Positions 26,714 to 35,527 of a stretch of 64,000 bases of DNA are shown here, one piece after another. Position numbers and translations under genes: made by a program. This stretch comes from Clostridiaceae bacterium. Its GTDB lineage: Bacteria > Bacillota > Clostridia > Lachnospirales > Lachnospiraceae. Numbering within the stretch: the first letter of the stretch is position 1; each line of letters begins with the position of its first letter. The DNA lies in assembly GCA_009911305.1 (NCBI GenBank), contig QXXC01000004.1, forward strand, positions 1 to 64,000, in the 5' to 3' direction. A model generated the notes under the pieces. The model was given only the letters and a program-made list of their open reading frames with translations, was not told where the DNA came from and made no database searches.

Positions 26714-28174
26714 ATGTACCAGAGAAATCTTACCTTACTGACTGACCTGTACGAACTGACCATGATGCAGGGCTATTTTAAGGAAAAGGATGCCAATGAA
26801 ACCGTCGTTTTTGACGCCTTTTACCGCAGCAACCCGGATGGGAGCGCATATTCGATCTGCGCAGGGCTGGAACAGGTGGCGGATTACATTAAAAATCTGC
26901 ACTTTGAGCTCGCCGATGTCGAATATTTACAGCGCACCGGATTATTTGACAGGGATTTTCTTGATTATCTGCTCCATTTTAAATTCTCGGGCGATATCTA
27001 TGCAGTTCCGGAGGGAACGGTTGTATTTCCCCGAGAACCGCTGATCAAGGTGATTGCGCCGATTATGGAGGCGCAGCTTGTCGAGACGGCGATCCTCAAT
27101 ATTCTGAACCATCAGAGCCTGATCGCTACCAAGACCTCACGCATCGTCTATGCGGCGCGCGGGGACGGAATTATGGAGTTCGGCCTGCGCCGCGCCCAGG
27201 GACCGGACGCGGGTATCTACGGGGCCAGGGCCGCTATGATCGCCGGCTGCATCGGCACCTCAAACGTGCTGGCCGGGCAGCTTTTTAATGTTCCCATCAA
27301 GGGGACGCATGCGCATAGCTGGATCATGAGCTTTCCGGATGAACTGACCGCGTTCCGCACCTATGCGAAGCTCTACCCCACGGCCTGTATCCTGCTCGCG
27401 GATACGTATGATACACTTGATTCCGGCGTCCCGAATGCCATAAAGGTATTTAAGGAAATGCGCGAGGCCGGGATCCCCCTTACCTCCTACGGTATCCGTC
27501 TGGACAGCGGCGATCTGGCCTATCTCTCCAAGAAGGCCAGACAGATGCTCGACGAGGCGGGCTTTCCTGACGCTGTCATTTCCGCGTCGAATGACCTTGA
27601 TGAATATCTCATCGACAGCCTGAAAATTCAGGGAGCGACGATCACGTCCTGGGGCGTGGGAACCAACTTAATCACCTCCAAAAACTGCCCGTCCTTTGGC
27701 GGCGTCTACAAGCTGGCGGCGATCAAGGATAAAAAGAGCGGGAAATTTATCCCTAAAATTAAATTATCTGAAAATTCAGAAAAAGTAACCAACCCGGGCA
27801 ATAAGACGATCCAGCGGATCTATGACCGCAAAACGGGGAAGATTATAGCCGATCTGATCTGCCTTGCAGATGAGATATTTAATGAAGGAAATTCCCTGCT
27901 GCTCTTTGACCCCATAGAGACATGGAAAAAGACGCATCTGACGCCCGGCTCCTACCGGATGCGCGAGCTCCTCGTGCCTGTCTTCCTGGAAGGCCGGCGC
28001 GTGTATGAGTCCCCGTGCGTTATGGATATCCGCGATTACTGCAAACGGGAGCTGGATACGCTGTGGGACGAATCCCGGCGCCTGGTCAATCCGCATGAGG
28101 TCCATGTGGATCTGTCGAATGAGCTGTGGCATATGAAAAATCAGCTTTTGGACAGTTATCATTTTGACGAATAA
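26714..28174 (+). CDS. pncB: Nicotinate phosphoribosyltransferase
   Basis: A 486-residue NAPRTase of the Preiss-Handler salvage path (nicotinate to nicotinate mononucleotide). The N-terminal LTDLYELTMMQGYF is a family signature, GTHAHSW at 197-203 holds the His that is phosphorylated by ATP, and YGIRLDSGDLAYLSKKAR binds substrate. GGAGAATATC precedes the ATG. Single gene with its own promoter; convergent with yebC. Confidence 0.95.
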   Translation: MYQRNLTLLTDLYELTMMQGYFKEKDANETVVFDAFYRSNPDGSAYSICAGLEQVADYIKNLHFELADVEYLQRTGLFDRDFLDYLLHFKFSGDIYAVPEGTVVFPREPLIKVIAPIMEAQLVETAILNILNHQSLIATKTSRIVYAARGDGIMEFGLRRAQGPDAGIYGARAAMIAGCIGTSNVLAGQLFNVPIKGTHAHSWIMSFPDELTAFRTYAKLYPTACILLADTYDTLDSGVPNAIKVFKEMREAGIPLTSYGIRLDSGDLAYLSKKARQMLDEAGFPDAVISASNDLDEYLIDSLKIQGATITSWGVGTNLITSKNCPSFGGVYKLAAIKDKKSGKFIPKIKLSENSEKVTNPGNKTIQRIYDRKTGKIIADLICLADEIFNEGNSLLLFDPIETWKKTHLTPGSYRMRELLVPVFLEGRRVYESPCVMDIRDYCKRELDTLWDESRRLVNPHEVHVDLSNELWHMKNQLLDSYHFDE

Positions 28175-28265
28175 CAGAAATGTTCTGGGGCTGAAAAAGT
28201 CCTGGGGCCGTTTTGCTGCTGCGCGTGGATTTTAGATATCACTCACATCCGGCGGCACGCAAACC

Positions 28266-28292
28266 GGCCCCTGCCGCATAAGAGCAGGGGCC
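28266..28292. terminator. Bidirectional hairpin between pncB and yebC
   Basis: A perfect 9-bp GC stem GGCCCCTGC / GCAGGGGCC with a 9-base loop between two convergent genes. T-runs are poor on both sides. Confidence 0.5.
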
Positions 28293-28325
28293 TCTACAAT
28301 ATCTGTAAATGTTATGCCACAGGCT

Positions 28326-29054
28326 TTACTCATCCCAGTTATGATACGTCGCCTGCACATCGTCGTCCTCCTCCAGAAGATCCAGAAGGCGGTTCATCTT
28401 TTTAATGGCGTCCTCATCCGTAAGCTCCACCCAGTTCTGCGGAATCATGGTCACATCCGCCTGAATCATCGGGATACCTTCCTTCTCAAGCGCCTCGCGC
28501 ACAGCGGAGAAATCCTCCGGGGCGGTTATGACCTCGAAGCTGTCCTCCTCCTCGGCAAAATCCTCTGCCCCGGCATCCAGCGCAAACATCATCAGCTCGT
28601 CCGGATCCATCTCACACTCTTCCTTGTCGATCAGGATCTGACCTTTCTTGTCAAACATAAAGGACACGCTTCCCTGCGCCCCGACATTGCCGCCGCCCTT
28701 TGTAAAGGCGCTGCGCACATTGGCCGCCGTACGGTTCTTATTGTCTGTCAGAGTATCTACAATAATCGCAACTCCATTGGGGCCGTATCCTTCGTATGTA
28801 AGGTTCTCATAATTCACGGAGCCGGCGTCGCCCGCCGCTTTCTTAATCCCCCTCTCAATGGTGTCATTCGGCATATTGTTCGCCTTCGCCTTGGCAATCA
28901 CATCCCTCAGACGGCTGTTGTTCGCCGGATCCGCGCCGCCTTCCTTCACCGCCACAGCCAGCTCGCGGCCGATCACAGTAAAGATCTTGCCCTTTGCGGC
29001 GTCGTTCTTTTCCTTTTTGTGCTTAATATTCGCAAATTTAGAATGTCCTGACAT
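28326..29054 (-). CDS. yebC: YebC/PmpR family protein
   Basis: A 242-residue YebC-family protein. [20 protein letters not shown] is the family start (usually SGHSKW), followed by [20 protein letters not shown] and [13 protein letters not shown]. These proteins were named DNA-binding regulators; recent work links some to ribosome function at proline-rich stretches. GAAGAGGAG precedes the ATG. Single gene with no linked RuvC genes. Confidence 0.95.
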   Translation of the reverse strand: MSGHSKFANIKHKKEKNDAAKGKIFTVIGRELAVAVKEGGADPANNSRLRDVIAKAKANNMPNDTIERGIKKAAGDAGSVNYENLTYEGYGPNGVAIIVDTLTDNKNRTAANVRSAFTKGGGNVGAQGSVSFMFDKKGQILIDKEECEMDPDELMMFALDAGAEDFAEEEDSFEVITAPEDFSAVREALEKEGIPMIQADVTMIPQNWVELTDEDAIKKMNRLLDLLEEDDDVQATYHNWDE

Positions 29055-29188
29055 AAACGTTACTCCTCTTCCATTTCAATGTTCATTGCGGTCAAAATCT
29101 ATTTTATTTTAGCACGAACGGACAGGGTTGGCAAGGACTGTTGAGGATATTCGATAGCGAAGTGTATAGCGGGGCATGGTTTATTCGT

Positions 29189-29270
29189 AAGAAGGCCGCC
29201 AGGGGCGGGTTTTATATCCAACAGAACCCCCGCTCCCGCTCGGAGAAAAGCGCAGCGGACGCTAAGCTCG
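29189..29270. repeat. Truncated palindromic repeat, copy 1
   Basis: Starts AAGAAGGCCGCC and ends at GCTAAGCTCG, matching the left half of the elements at 32974-33113 and 33708-34008 (reverse orientation). The right half is missing; AT-rich sequence follows. Confidence 0.65.
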
Positions 29271-29316
29271 ATTATTTTTTATTTTCCGCCTGGCGAGAAA
29301 GATAATTCTTTTTATC

Positions 29317-30078
29317 CTATTTCAAAAATTCCTTTGCTAAATCCGCAAATTTTTCGGCATTAGTCAACATAGCAGGATGTCCGCCAAAATCAAATAAGTA
29401 CATACTTCCATGCCCTATTTTTTTTAGCATTTTCCCATAAATATTTTCCAAATAACCAGGCGAAACATCTACAAAAAACTCGTCTTTTTTACTACCCGTC
29501 ATAAGAATATCAGGCACAAAGTCTTGTAAATTTCCATGAAAAAATTTTCCTATATGTTTTTCGTGTTGAATAATCGCTAATGTATCATTATCAACTACAC
29601 TTTCCCAATCTTCACCTTGCATATATTGATAAAATGAGCGCATAGCGCCATTCTTTTTAGATAATTCTCTGTCAGTTACGATATTTGCTGTAAATTCTTT
29701 CAGCGGCACTTCGCCCTCAAAACTATCGGCAACTACTTTTGATACAAGTTCCGGAGCTTCTAAGGCTACATTAATAGCAACTAATGCGCCGCCGCTACTA
29801 CCTATCATATTTACTTTTTCATATTGCTTTTCTTTTAAGAAAGCAATCACCTGCATGGCTTCATCAAACCATAAATCTGCCGGAAATCGTTTAACTCTAT
29901 CTGATTTTCCATGCCCTAAAAAATCAATTAAAATCACCTTGAAAATATCTGTGTAACGATTGACAATTTCAAGGAACATACCAGATGAAGCAGTATTGCC
30001 ATGCAAAAACATAAGTGGTTTGCCATTACCAATTTCTTTGTAGTAGATTTTTTTATTATCATATATGAAATAAGCCAT
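29317..30078 (-). CDS. Alpha/beta hydrolase
   Basis: A 253-residue alpha/beta hydrolase: oxyanion strand MFLHGNTASS, nucleophile elbow GSSGGA, and the late GGHPAML with the catalytic His. Base composition is much more AT-rich than the surroundings, which points to recent acquisition. The substrate is unknown. It is followed on the left by a truncated repeat and preceded by the CD3324-family gene. Confidence 0.88.
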   Translation of the reverse strand: MAYFIYDNKKIYYKEIGNGKPLMFLHGNTASSGMFLEIVNRYTDIFKVILIDFLGHGKSDRVKRFPADLWFDEAMQVIAFLKEKQYEKVNMIGSSGGALVAINVALEAPELVSKVVADSFEGEVPLKEFTANIVTDRELSKKNGAMRSFYQYMQGEDWESVVDNDTLAIIQHEKHIGKFFHGNLQDFVPDILMTGSKKDEFFVDVSPGYLENIYGKMLKKIGHGSMYLFDFGGHPAMLTNAEKFADLAKEFLK

Positions 30079-30197
30079 ATAACGCTCCCTTTCTGAATTT
30101 CTAACATAAGTATAGCAGGTAAAGATTCAAATAAAAACCATCCGTTCTTTCTTAAAATAAAAATGTGCCGCACATCAGGCGCGACACACTTTTATAC

Positions 30198-30467
30198 TTA
30201 CTTCTTTTTCTGTTTGAGTATTCTCTGTATGCTTTTTTCTGCTAAACAATATTTTTCTGCCAGTTGCGGGATAGACATACCATTTTCGTAATCCGTATAA
30301 ATCTGCAGATTACGCATTGATAATATCTGTTTAGTATCGGTATTATCTCCCCAGTGTTTTTTATTTTCTTGCTTTTTGGGAATATAGATTACTTTTCCGT
30401 CTATATATTTTTGTACCTGCTCTATCAGTTCTTTTGGTAATAAATCAATAGAGTTTTTATAGCTCAT
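30198..30467 (-). CDS. CD3324 family helix-turn-helix protein
   Basis: An 89-residue protein with YIDGKVIYIPKKQENKKHWG, a hallmark of the CD3324 family, and a C-terminal helix-turn-helix (SIPQLAEKYCLAEKSIQRIL). TAGGAGG precedes ATG 30467, so I start there and not 11 codons upstream. AT-rich like the hydrolase gene next to it, which it may regulate (inference). Confidence 0.85.
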   Translation of the reverse strand: MSYKNSIDLLPKELIEQVQKYIDGKVIYIPKKQENKKHWGDNTDTKQILSMRNLQIYTDYENGMSIPQLAEKYCLAEKSIQRILKQKKK

Positions 30468-30496
30468 TATGCACCTCCTAAGAATTATTAGGATCA

Positions 30497-30550
30497 GCAA
30501 AGGCTATATGACTCATGGTTATATATACGGTTCTGTGCAATAGCCTTTGC
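30497..30550. repeat. Inverted repeat upstream of the CD3324 gene
   Basis: GCAAAGGCTAT (30497-30507) and ATAGCCTTTGC (30540-30550), 11 bp, perfect, 32-bp loop, about 30 bp before the CD3324 gene. It could be an operator or a hairpin. The rest of 30468-30754 shows no gene. Confidence 0.5.
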
Positions 30551-30754
30551 TATGCACAACATTTATTTACAGCCATTAAAATACGCTCCTTTCGCCGGAC
30601 TAAATTGATTGTACCATTTTTATTTTCTGATTTCAACAAATAGTTGCGTTTGTAAAAAGTCTGCGTAGTATATATAAAATCAATATAAAAATATGTTCTG
30701 AAGCTTTCAATTCATAACCTAATATCAGGTTATGATATTGATTCGACGCCTGTT

Positions 30755-31873
30755 CTACAGCAGCGCCTCTCTTACTTTCATCAGATTCTCTCTTATACAG
30801 ATATGCTGCGGGCATGCCTCCTCGCATTTTCCGCACTTTATACATGCATCCGCATGCTTGAACCCGTGCCCTCCCACGAGCCATTCCTCCTGATGCTTCG
30901 CCGCCCCCTTGTCGCCGTAAAGCGTCAGATAGTTCATCGCCGTAAAGGAGCCGGATATTCCGATATTCGCAGGACATACCTTGGCGCAGTAATTACAGGA
31001 TGTGCAGGGAATCAGCGGTATTTTACCGAGTTCCTCCTGCGCGCGTTTCAGCACTTCTTCCTGCACGGCGGTAAGGCCCCTGAACTCTTTCATGCAGGCC
31101 AGATTATCCTCCATCTGCCCAATGCTGCTCATTCCGGATAAAACCGTGATCACGCCCTCTAAGTTCGCCGCAAAACGGACTGCCCACGATGCCGTGGAGC
31201 TTTCGGGCTCCGCTGCCTTAAAGATCTCCTGCACGGACTTTGGGGGCGTCGCCAGCATTCCGCCTTTAACGGGCTCCATAATAATAACCGGCTTTCCATG
31301 CTTTCTTGCCGTCTCATAGCACCGCCGCGACTGAACCGCCGGATTCTCCCAGTCCGCATAATTAATCTGAAGCTGGACAAATTCGATCTCCGGATGCGCG
31401 TTTAACAGCTCCTCCAGCTCTTCCTCGGTGGAGTGGAAGGAAAAACCGACGTGTTTTATAAGGCCCGCCTTCTTTTTCTCCTGCGCCCAGTTCCACATGT
31501 CAAATTCATCAAAATAGTGAGTCCTGCCCTCGCCCAGGTTGTGGAGCAGATAAAAATCAAAAAATCCGGCCCCTGTCCTCTCAAGAGACGCGTCAAACTG
31601 CGCGTACGCCTCCTCTTTTGTCTTACAGTTGATCCACGCGGCATTCTTGGTGGCAAGCTGGTAGCGCTCCCTTGGGTAACGCTCAACAAGCGCCTGGCGG
31701 ATGGCGTCCTCGCTCCCGGCATACGCCCAGGCCGTATCGAAATAGGTAAAACCAGCCTCCAGGAACCGATCCGTCATCTCCTTCACCTGTTCCACATCAA
31801 TCGCGCCGTCTTTCTGCGGCAGACGCATCAAACCAAATCCCAGCTTCCGGATTTCCTCGCCTAAATAAGCCAT
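30755..31873 (-). CDS. Aldo/keto reductase with C-terminal 4Fe-4S domain
   Basis: A 372-residue protein. Residues 1-275 are an AKR barrel with the full tetrad Asp46, Tyr51, Lys76, His111. Residues 285-365 hold two cysteine clusters, CTSCNYCAKVCP and CIKCGKCEEACPQH, which should bind two 4Fe-4S clusters. Such fusions are common in anaerobes and probably exchange electrons with ferredoxin-like partners. Substrate unknown. Single gene. Confidence 0.92.
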   Translation of the reverse strand: MAYLGEEIRKLGFGLMRLPQKDGAIDVEQVKEMTDRFLEAGFTYFDTAWAYAGSEDAIRQALVERYPRERYQLATKNAAWINCKTKEEAYAQFDASLERTGAGFFDFYLLHNLGEGRTHYFDEFDMWNWAQEKKKAGLIKHVGFSFHSTEEELEELLNAHPEIEFVQLQINYADWENPAVQSRRCYETARKHGKPVIIMEPVKGGMLATPPKSVQEIFKAAEPESSTASWAVRFAANLEGVITVLSGMSSIGQMEDNLACMKEFRGLTAVQEEVLKRAQEELGKIPLIPCTSCNYCAKVCPANIGISGSFTAMNYLTLYGDKGAAKHQEEWLVGGHGFKHADACIKCGKCEEACPQHICIRENLMKVREALL

Positions 31874-32000
31874 ATACGCTCTCTCCTTTTATGTATGATT
31901 TCACGAAACGGGTTTTCGTGCCTGTGATAAGTATAACAGCTTCATCTAACTATAAGTCAAGGACTTTTCTTTTATTCTCCGCTTATTTTAAGCGCAACAG

Positions 32001-32597
32001 CTACTTGGACTGGTAGCTCTTGCTGAACGAATGCTTCACATCAATATCCGTAAGCACGCCTTTGCTGTACTGAAAACAAATGCTGTACTCCCCATCCCTT
32101 AAATAATGAAACTGATAATCCCCCTCGTCGTCATCCAGCTCCAGCTCCGGATAAAGTTCTAACAATTCCTCCTCCGTTTTTCCAATGGGGTTAATGCCGT
32201 TTATCGAAATATTCAAATCCTTATGCGTATCATCCAGCGCATAAAACCCTAGAGCGTGTTTGAAAATTCATTCCCGCCATCTGCACGCCCCACTTTGCGT
32301 GATATTTGCGCCAAATTCAGGTTACATAGCCCGCTATGCGCCCTTCATTTGGCACAAATCTCCCACAAATTGTGACGCACATCTGTCAGAAAGCAATTTT
32401 CAAACACGCTCTAGCTCCTCAATCACACACTGGCCCACCAGTTTTTTCTCGCTGCTCTCATTTACCAGGCCTAAAGAAGCACAGGAAACACCGTCGATCC
32501 GTACCTCCGGAGGAGTACCTGGATCCTTGGCGCAGCCTGATAAAAAGATAAACGCGCCTAAACATCCGCAAAGAAATAATTGTCTGAAACCTTTCAT
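32001..32597 (-). pseudogene. Lipoprotein gene split by a MITE
   Basis: The N-terminal part (from ATG 32597, GGGAGG upstream) has a signal peptide with lipobox FLSGC and reads to EEL at 32414, where the MITE end adds ERV and a stop. The C-terminal part continues beyond the element. Removing the 160-bp element and one TA joins the two in frame (EEL then GFYALDD) and gives a single lipoprotein of about 145 residues with an acidic middle (YPELELDDDEGDY). A 71-residue C-terminal frame from ATG 32216 remains but has no signal. No family recognised. Confidence 0.8.
32252..32411. mobile_element. 160-bp MITE with TA target duplication, copy 1
   Basis: Ends GAGCGTGTTTGAAAA and TTTTCAAACACGCTC are inverted repeats, and TA flanks both sides (32250-32251 and 32412-32413). 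This fits a non-autonomous element of the IS630/Tc1-mariner type. There is no coding capacity. It is about 80% identical by eye to the reverse complement of 33782-33941, which is also exactly 160 bp. Confidence 0.85.
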
Positions 32598-32730
32598 TTT
32601 ACATAACCTCCCTCTTACAAGTGTTTTTACAGTCCAAATAGTTTTTCCCGCCTGTTTTATTGTATCGGTAAGCGCATTTTTCGTCAACATCAAATCAAAT
32701 CTGGCCGATATTCACCCTTATGTTATGATA

Positions 32731-32935
32731 CCAGGGTCAAAAGGTCTAAAATCCGATGCAGGCTTGCCTGCAAGAGGGTTTTTGAACTTGGGACCCGCCA
32801 AAAACATGAAAAAGCAGCCCGATCAGGGCGGATTTGGAATGTTTTTGAGGATTGCGGGAGTACAACGTACGGAGCAATCCGGTATCAGAGGGGTCAAAAG
32901 ACCTTTTGACCCCAACATCATGTTATAGGCTTAAG
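32731..32935. repeat. Hairpin-rich non-coding segment
   Basis: No gene. It contains GGGTCAAAAGGTCT at 32731-32744 and a near-perfect hairpin GGGGTCAAAAG / CTTTTGACCCC at 32890-32913, plus CAGGCTTGCCTG (32759-32770). The repeated GTCAAAAG motif at both ends suggests one element of about 200 bp. I see no second full copy in the window. Confidence 0.45.
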
Positions 32936-32973
32936 CAACGGAAGGATTGCAGGCCATGGCTGATCGTGAGAAG

Positions 32974-33113
32974 GCCGCCACCAAGAGTTTCTATCTCCAA
33001 CGGAACCCCGCTTCCGCTCGGAGAAAAGCGCAGCGGATGCTAAGCTCGAAAAGACCTCGCTAAGCACCGGCGGTTTTCTACGGGTTCCTATGGAGATAGA
33101 AACTCTCGGCGGC
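32974..33113. repeat. Palindromic repeat, copy 2 (complete)
   Basis: A 140-bp element bounded by GCCGCC / GGCGGC, with a perfect 16-bp inverted repeat (32984-32999 with 33091-33106) and a core from GGAACCCC to GGGTTCC that is conserved in copy 3. The core contains CGGAGAAAAGCGCAGCGGA. No coding capacity. Confidence 0.75.
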
Positions 33114-33163
33114 TGCGTTATCGGCAGGCGGTAAATTTTGACCTGTCTATCTGACGCGGCCGA

Positions 33164-33192
33164 TTGATTCAGCCGCGCAGTTATGCTATACT
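33164..33192 (+). promoter_or_regulatory. Promoter of the truncated GNAT / 33363 gene unit
   Basis: TTGATT (33164-33169), 17-bp spacer, TATACT (33187-33192), ahead of the small fragment at 33225. Confidence 0.5.
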
Positions 33193-33224
33193 CGCTTTGT
33201 CCCAGAGTGGCTGAGTATGATTTT

Positions 33225-33347
33225 ATGGAGGCAGATATGGAGCTCATTTTTGATTATATGGAACATGATCATTTACGGAATAAGTTAAATACTCTCACGC
33301 GAAAGAGATATGGCTTTGATTCGGTTAGATTTCAATTTATAATTTGA
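33225..33347 (+). pseudogene. N-terminal fragment resembling a GNAT acetyltransferase
   Basis: Only 40 codons. The peptide MELIFDYMEHDHLRNKLNTL followed by TRKRYGFD looks like the start of a GNAT-family protein I recall from Clostridia, then ends early at a TGA. The remaining 100 or more residues of a normal GNAT are absent. Family match is from memory, so confidence is low. Confidence 0.35.
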
Positions 33348-33362
33348 AAGGATTCAGGAAAA

Positions 33363-33782
33363 ATGAAAAAGAAAAGTAAAGCAAACCCACGACATCCCTG
33401 GGAGTTTTATGGGTTGGATAAAATGCGGCAAAAGGAATTGACTGCTCTTATGGAGTCAGGCAAGTATGTTTCTATGTTGCGTTCTGCAGCTAATATGGCA
33501 AACAAACAGATCGCAGCGTATCTTATAAAATCTGTCACAGAAAAGAGAAGCTACGATCGTTTAGAATTCGATAACGAATTAGGCCGCATTCCCTGTGGAC
33601 GAACCGATTTTTATGGAATCCGGCGCTACTTTTATCATTTATTCGACTTAAAACTGAAAAAAATCATTTATCTCCAATCCTATAATCACAGGCCCGCCGA
33701 GCATGTAGCCAGAGCCAGCTTCCATATCCATCAGGAACCCGTAGAAAACCGCCGGCGCTTAGCGAGGTCTTTTCGAGCTTAG
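33363..33782 (+). CDS. Conserved hypothetical protein with repeat-derived C-terminus
   Basis: A 139-residue frame. The first ~100 residues (HPWEFYGLDKMRQKELTALM; RLEFDNELGRIPCGRTDFYG) look like a small conserved Lachnospiraceae protein of unknown function. The last ~40 residues are translated from the palindromic repeat and are unlike the family, and the stop falls at the MITE edge. The original 3' end was probably lost to repeat insertion. AGGATTCAGGA precedes the ATG. More AT-rich than neighbours. Confidence 0.6.
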   Translation: MKKKSKANPRHPWEFYGLDKMRQKELTALMESGKYVSMLRSAANMANKQIAAYLIKSVTEKRSYDRLEFDNELGRIPCGRTDFYGIRRYFYHLFDLKLKKIIYLQSYNHRPAEHVARASFHIHQEPVENRRRLARSFRA

Positions 33783-34008
33783 AGCGTGTTTGAAAAATGC
33801 TTTCTGCCAGATGTGCGTTCCGCTTTGTGGGAGATTTGGGCCAAATGAACGCGGCGCAGTGGGCTGCGTTAAGTGAATTTGGCCCAAATATACCGCAAAG
33901 CGGGGCGTGCAGATGGCGGGAATGATTTTTCAAACACGCTCTGGCGTCCGCTGCGCTTTTCTCCGAGCGGAAGCGGGGTTCCAGATGGATATGGAAGCTG
34001 GCTCTGGC
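33708..34008. repeat. Palindromic repeat, copy 3 (interrupted by MITE)
   Basis: In reverse orientation it carries the same core as copy 2. Its outer arms (33708-33732 and 33984-34008) form a perfect 25-bp inverted repeat whose sequence differs from copy 2's arms. The 160-bp MITE lies inside the core at 33782-33941. Confidence 0.75.
33782..33941. mobile_element. 160-bp MITE, copy 2 (nested)
   Basis: Inverted ends GAGCGTGTTTGAAAA and TTTTTCAAACACGCTC, TA on the left (33780-33781) and TG on the right, a likely mutated duplication. Orientation is opposite to copy 1. It sits inside the palindromic repeat, so it arrived later than that repeat. Confidence 0.85.
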
Positions 34009-34048
34009 GGCCCCCTCACGACATAAACGATTGCAAGCCATTAATCAA

Positions 34049-35431
34049 TCAATTGATCTCCACCGCCAGATTCCTCAGCCATTTCTTCTTCCTGTAACGC
34101 AGATACCCAAACACAGCCTTATACACCTCCTCCAGCGTCACCATTGCATATACAATCCATATCGGCTGCTTCAATACCAGACCTCCCAGAAAAGCCATGG
34201 GGATCCCGATCAGCCATACGCCGCTGCAGTCCAAAAACAGGCACACCCGGGTATCGCCGCCGCTGCGCAGCACGCCCACGATATTGGCGTAATTAAACAT
34301 CTTACACGGCATATAGAGCGAAAACACCAGAAGGCATCGGCTCACATCCCGCGCCACCTCCCCGGTCACACGGTACAGGGAGATCACCTGCCCGCGCGTG
34401 GCGGCGCACAGACAGGCCACGGCCACGCTGAGCAAAAACTGCAGGATCAGGAAGCTCTTTGCGTCCCGCTCCGCCTGCGCAAGCTTTCCGGCCCCCATCT
34501 CGTTTCCCAGGATGACGGACGCCGCCGCGCCCAGCCCCTGAAACAGGACGGCCATGATGTCCTGGATGGTCGTCGCGACCGTGATGGCAGCCACCGCGCC
34601 GTTCCCCATGCGGCCATAGGCCAGGGAATACATCGTCACGCCAAGGCCCCATGTAAATTCATTGGCAATCACCGGGGCGGAGGTGACGAAAAATTTCTTT
34701 ACAAAGCCTGCGGGATAGCCGAACAGCTCCCGGGGACGGCACGCGATCGGCGCGCGGCCCACATATACCACGCTGAGCAGTGCGAGCATCTCCACGGCGC
34801 GCGCCGTCAGGGTGGCAACCGCCGCTCCTGCCACTCCCATGGCCGGGGCCCCGAATTTTCCGAAAATCAGGGTATAATTCAGCACAATATTGATCAGGAT
34901 TGTGACGCTGCTGATCAGAACCGGGGCCTTCACCTGCCCCACGGCGCGCAGCATGGCCACATACGTGTTGCTCACCGCGATAAAGGGATAGGAAAAGGCC
35001 GCCAGCACAAGGTAGGAAGCGCCGATCCGGATCGTCTCCTCCCCGGTTGTAAAGATCCGCATCACCGCGCGCGGACATAATACCGCAGGCAGGAAAAAGG
35101 CGACGGCCGCGCCGACAGACAGAAGGAGCGCCAGGCCCAGAACCTTGCGGATGCCCTTCACATCCTGATTGCCCCAAAACTGGGCCGCCAGGATGCCTGA
35201 GCCGCTGACCACGCCGAACACAAGGAGCGTCATGACAAAAAATACCTTGTTGGCCAGCCCCACCGCCGCGATGGCTGTCGCGCCCAGGGAACCGATCATC
35301 ATGGTGTCTATCATATTGACAACCGTATTCAGCATGCCCTGCATGGCAACCGGCAAGGCAATACGCACCGTTTTTGACAGAAAAATCCTGTCGTTCATCA
35401 TTATCTTTGTGTCTTCCAGTAATTTATACAT
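34049..35431 (-). CDS. MATE family multidrug/metabolite exporter
   Basis: A 460-residue, 12-TM MATE protein. The N-terminal VAMQGMLNTVVNMIDTMMIG and the repeat-half motif NEFTWGLGVTMYS are family features. It exports cationic compounds with Na+ or H+. Alternative starts at ATG 35401 or 35398 have GGAAGA in front; 35431 has AGGTGA close by. Single gene bordering the repeat-rich patch; the substrate is unknown. Confidence 0.92.
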   Translation of the reverse strand: MYKLLEDTKIMMNDRIFLSKTVRIALPVAMQGMLNTVVNMIDTMMIGSLGATAIAAVGLANKVFFVMTLLVFGVVSGSGILAAQFWGNQDVKGIRKVLGLALLLSVGAAVAFFLPAVLCPRAVMRIFTTGEETIRIGASYLVLAAFSYPFIAVSNTYVAMLRAVGQVKAPVLISSVTILINIVLNYTLIFGKFGAPAMGVAGAAVATLTARAVEMLALLSVVYVGRAPIACRPRELFGYPAGFVKKFFVTSAPVIANEFTWGLGVTMYSLAYGRMGNGAVAAITVATTIQDIMAVLFQGLGAAASVILGNEMGAGKLAQAERDAKSFLILQFLLSVAVACLCAATRGQVISLYRVTGEVARDVSRCLLVFSLYMPCKMFNYANIVGVLRSGGDTRVCLFLDCSGVWLIGIPMAFLGGLVLKQPIWIVYAMVTLEEVYKAVFGYLRYRKKKWLRNLAVEIN

Positions 35432-35527
35432 ACGTCACCTGTTTGATATCCTTACCGCGAGAACGGGAAACCGCAGGAGCATCAGCGCCCGTAAGCGTTC
35501 ATACGCCCTGAATGGCTGCAGCCGGAC

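Noticed and set aside
32969..34020. CRISPR array in the repeat-rich stretch
   Set aside because: Repeats are few, long, palindromic and not regularly spaced by unique spacers; no cas genes are present.
34031..35080. Plus-strand open frame of about 350 codons opposite the MATE gene
   Set aside because: Antisense to a clear MATE transporter; composition (His/Gln/Arg-rich) is unlike a real protein.
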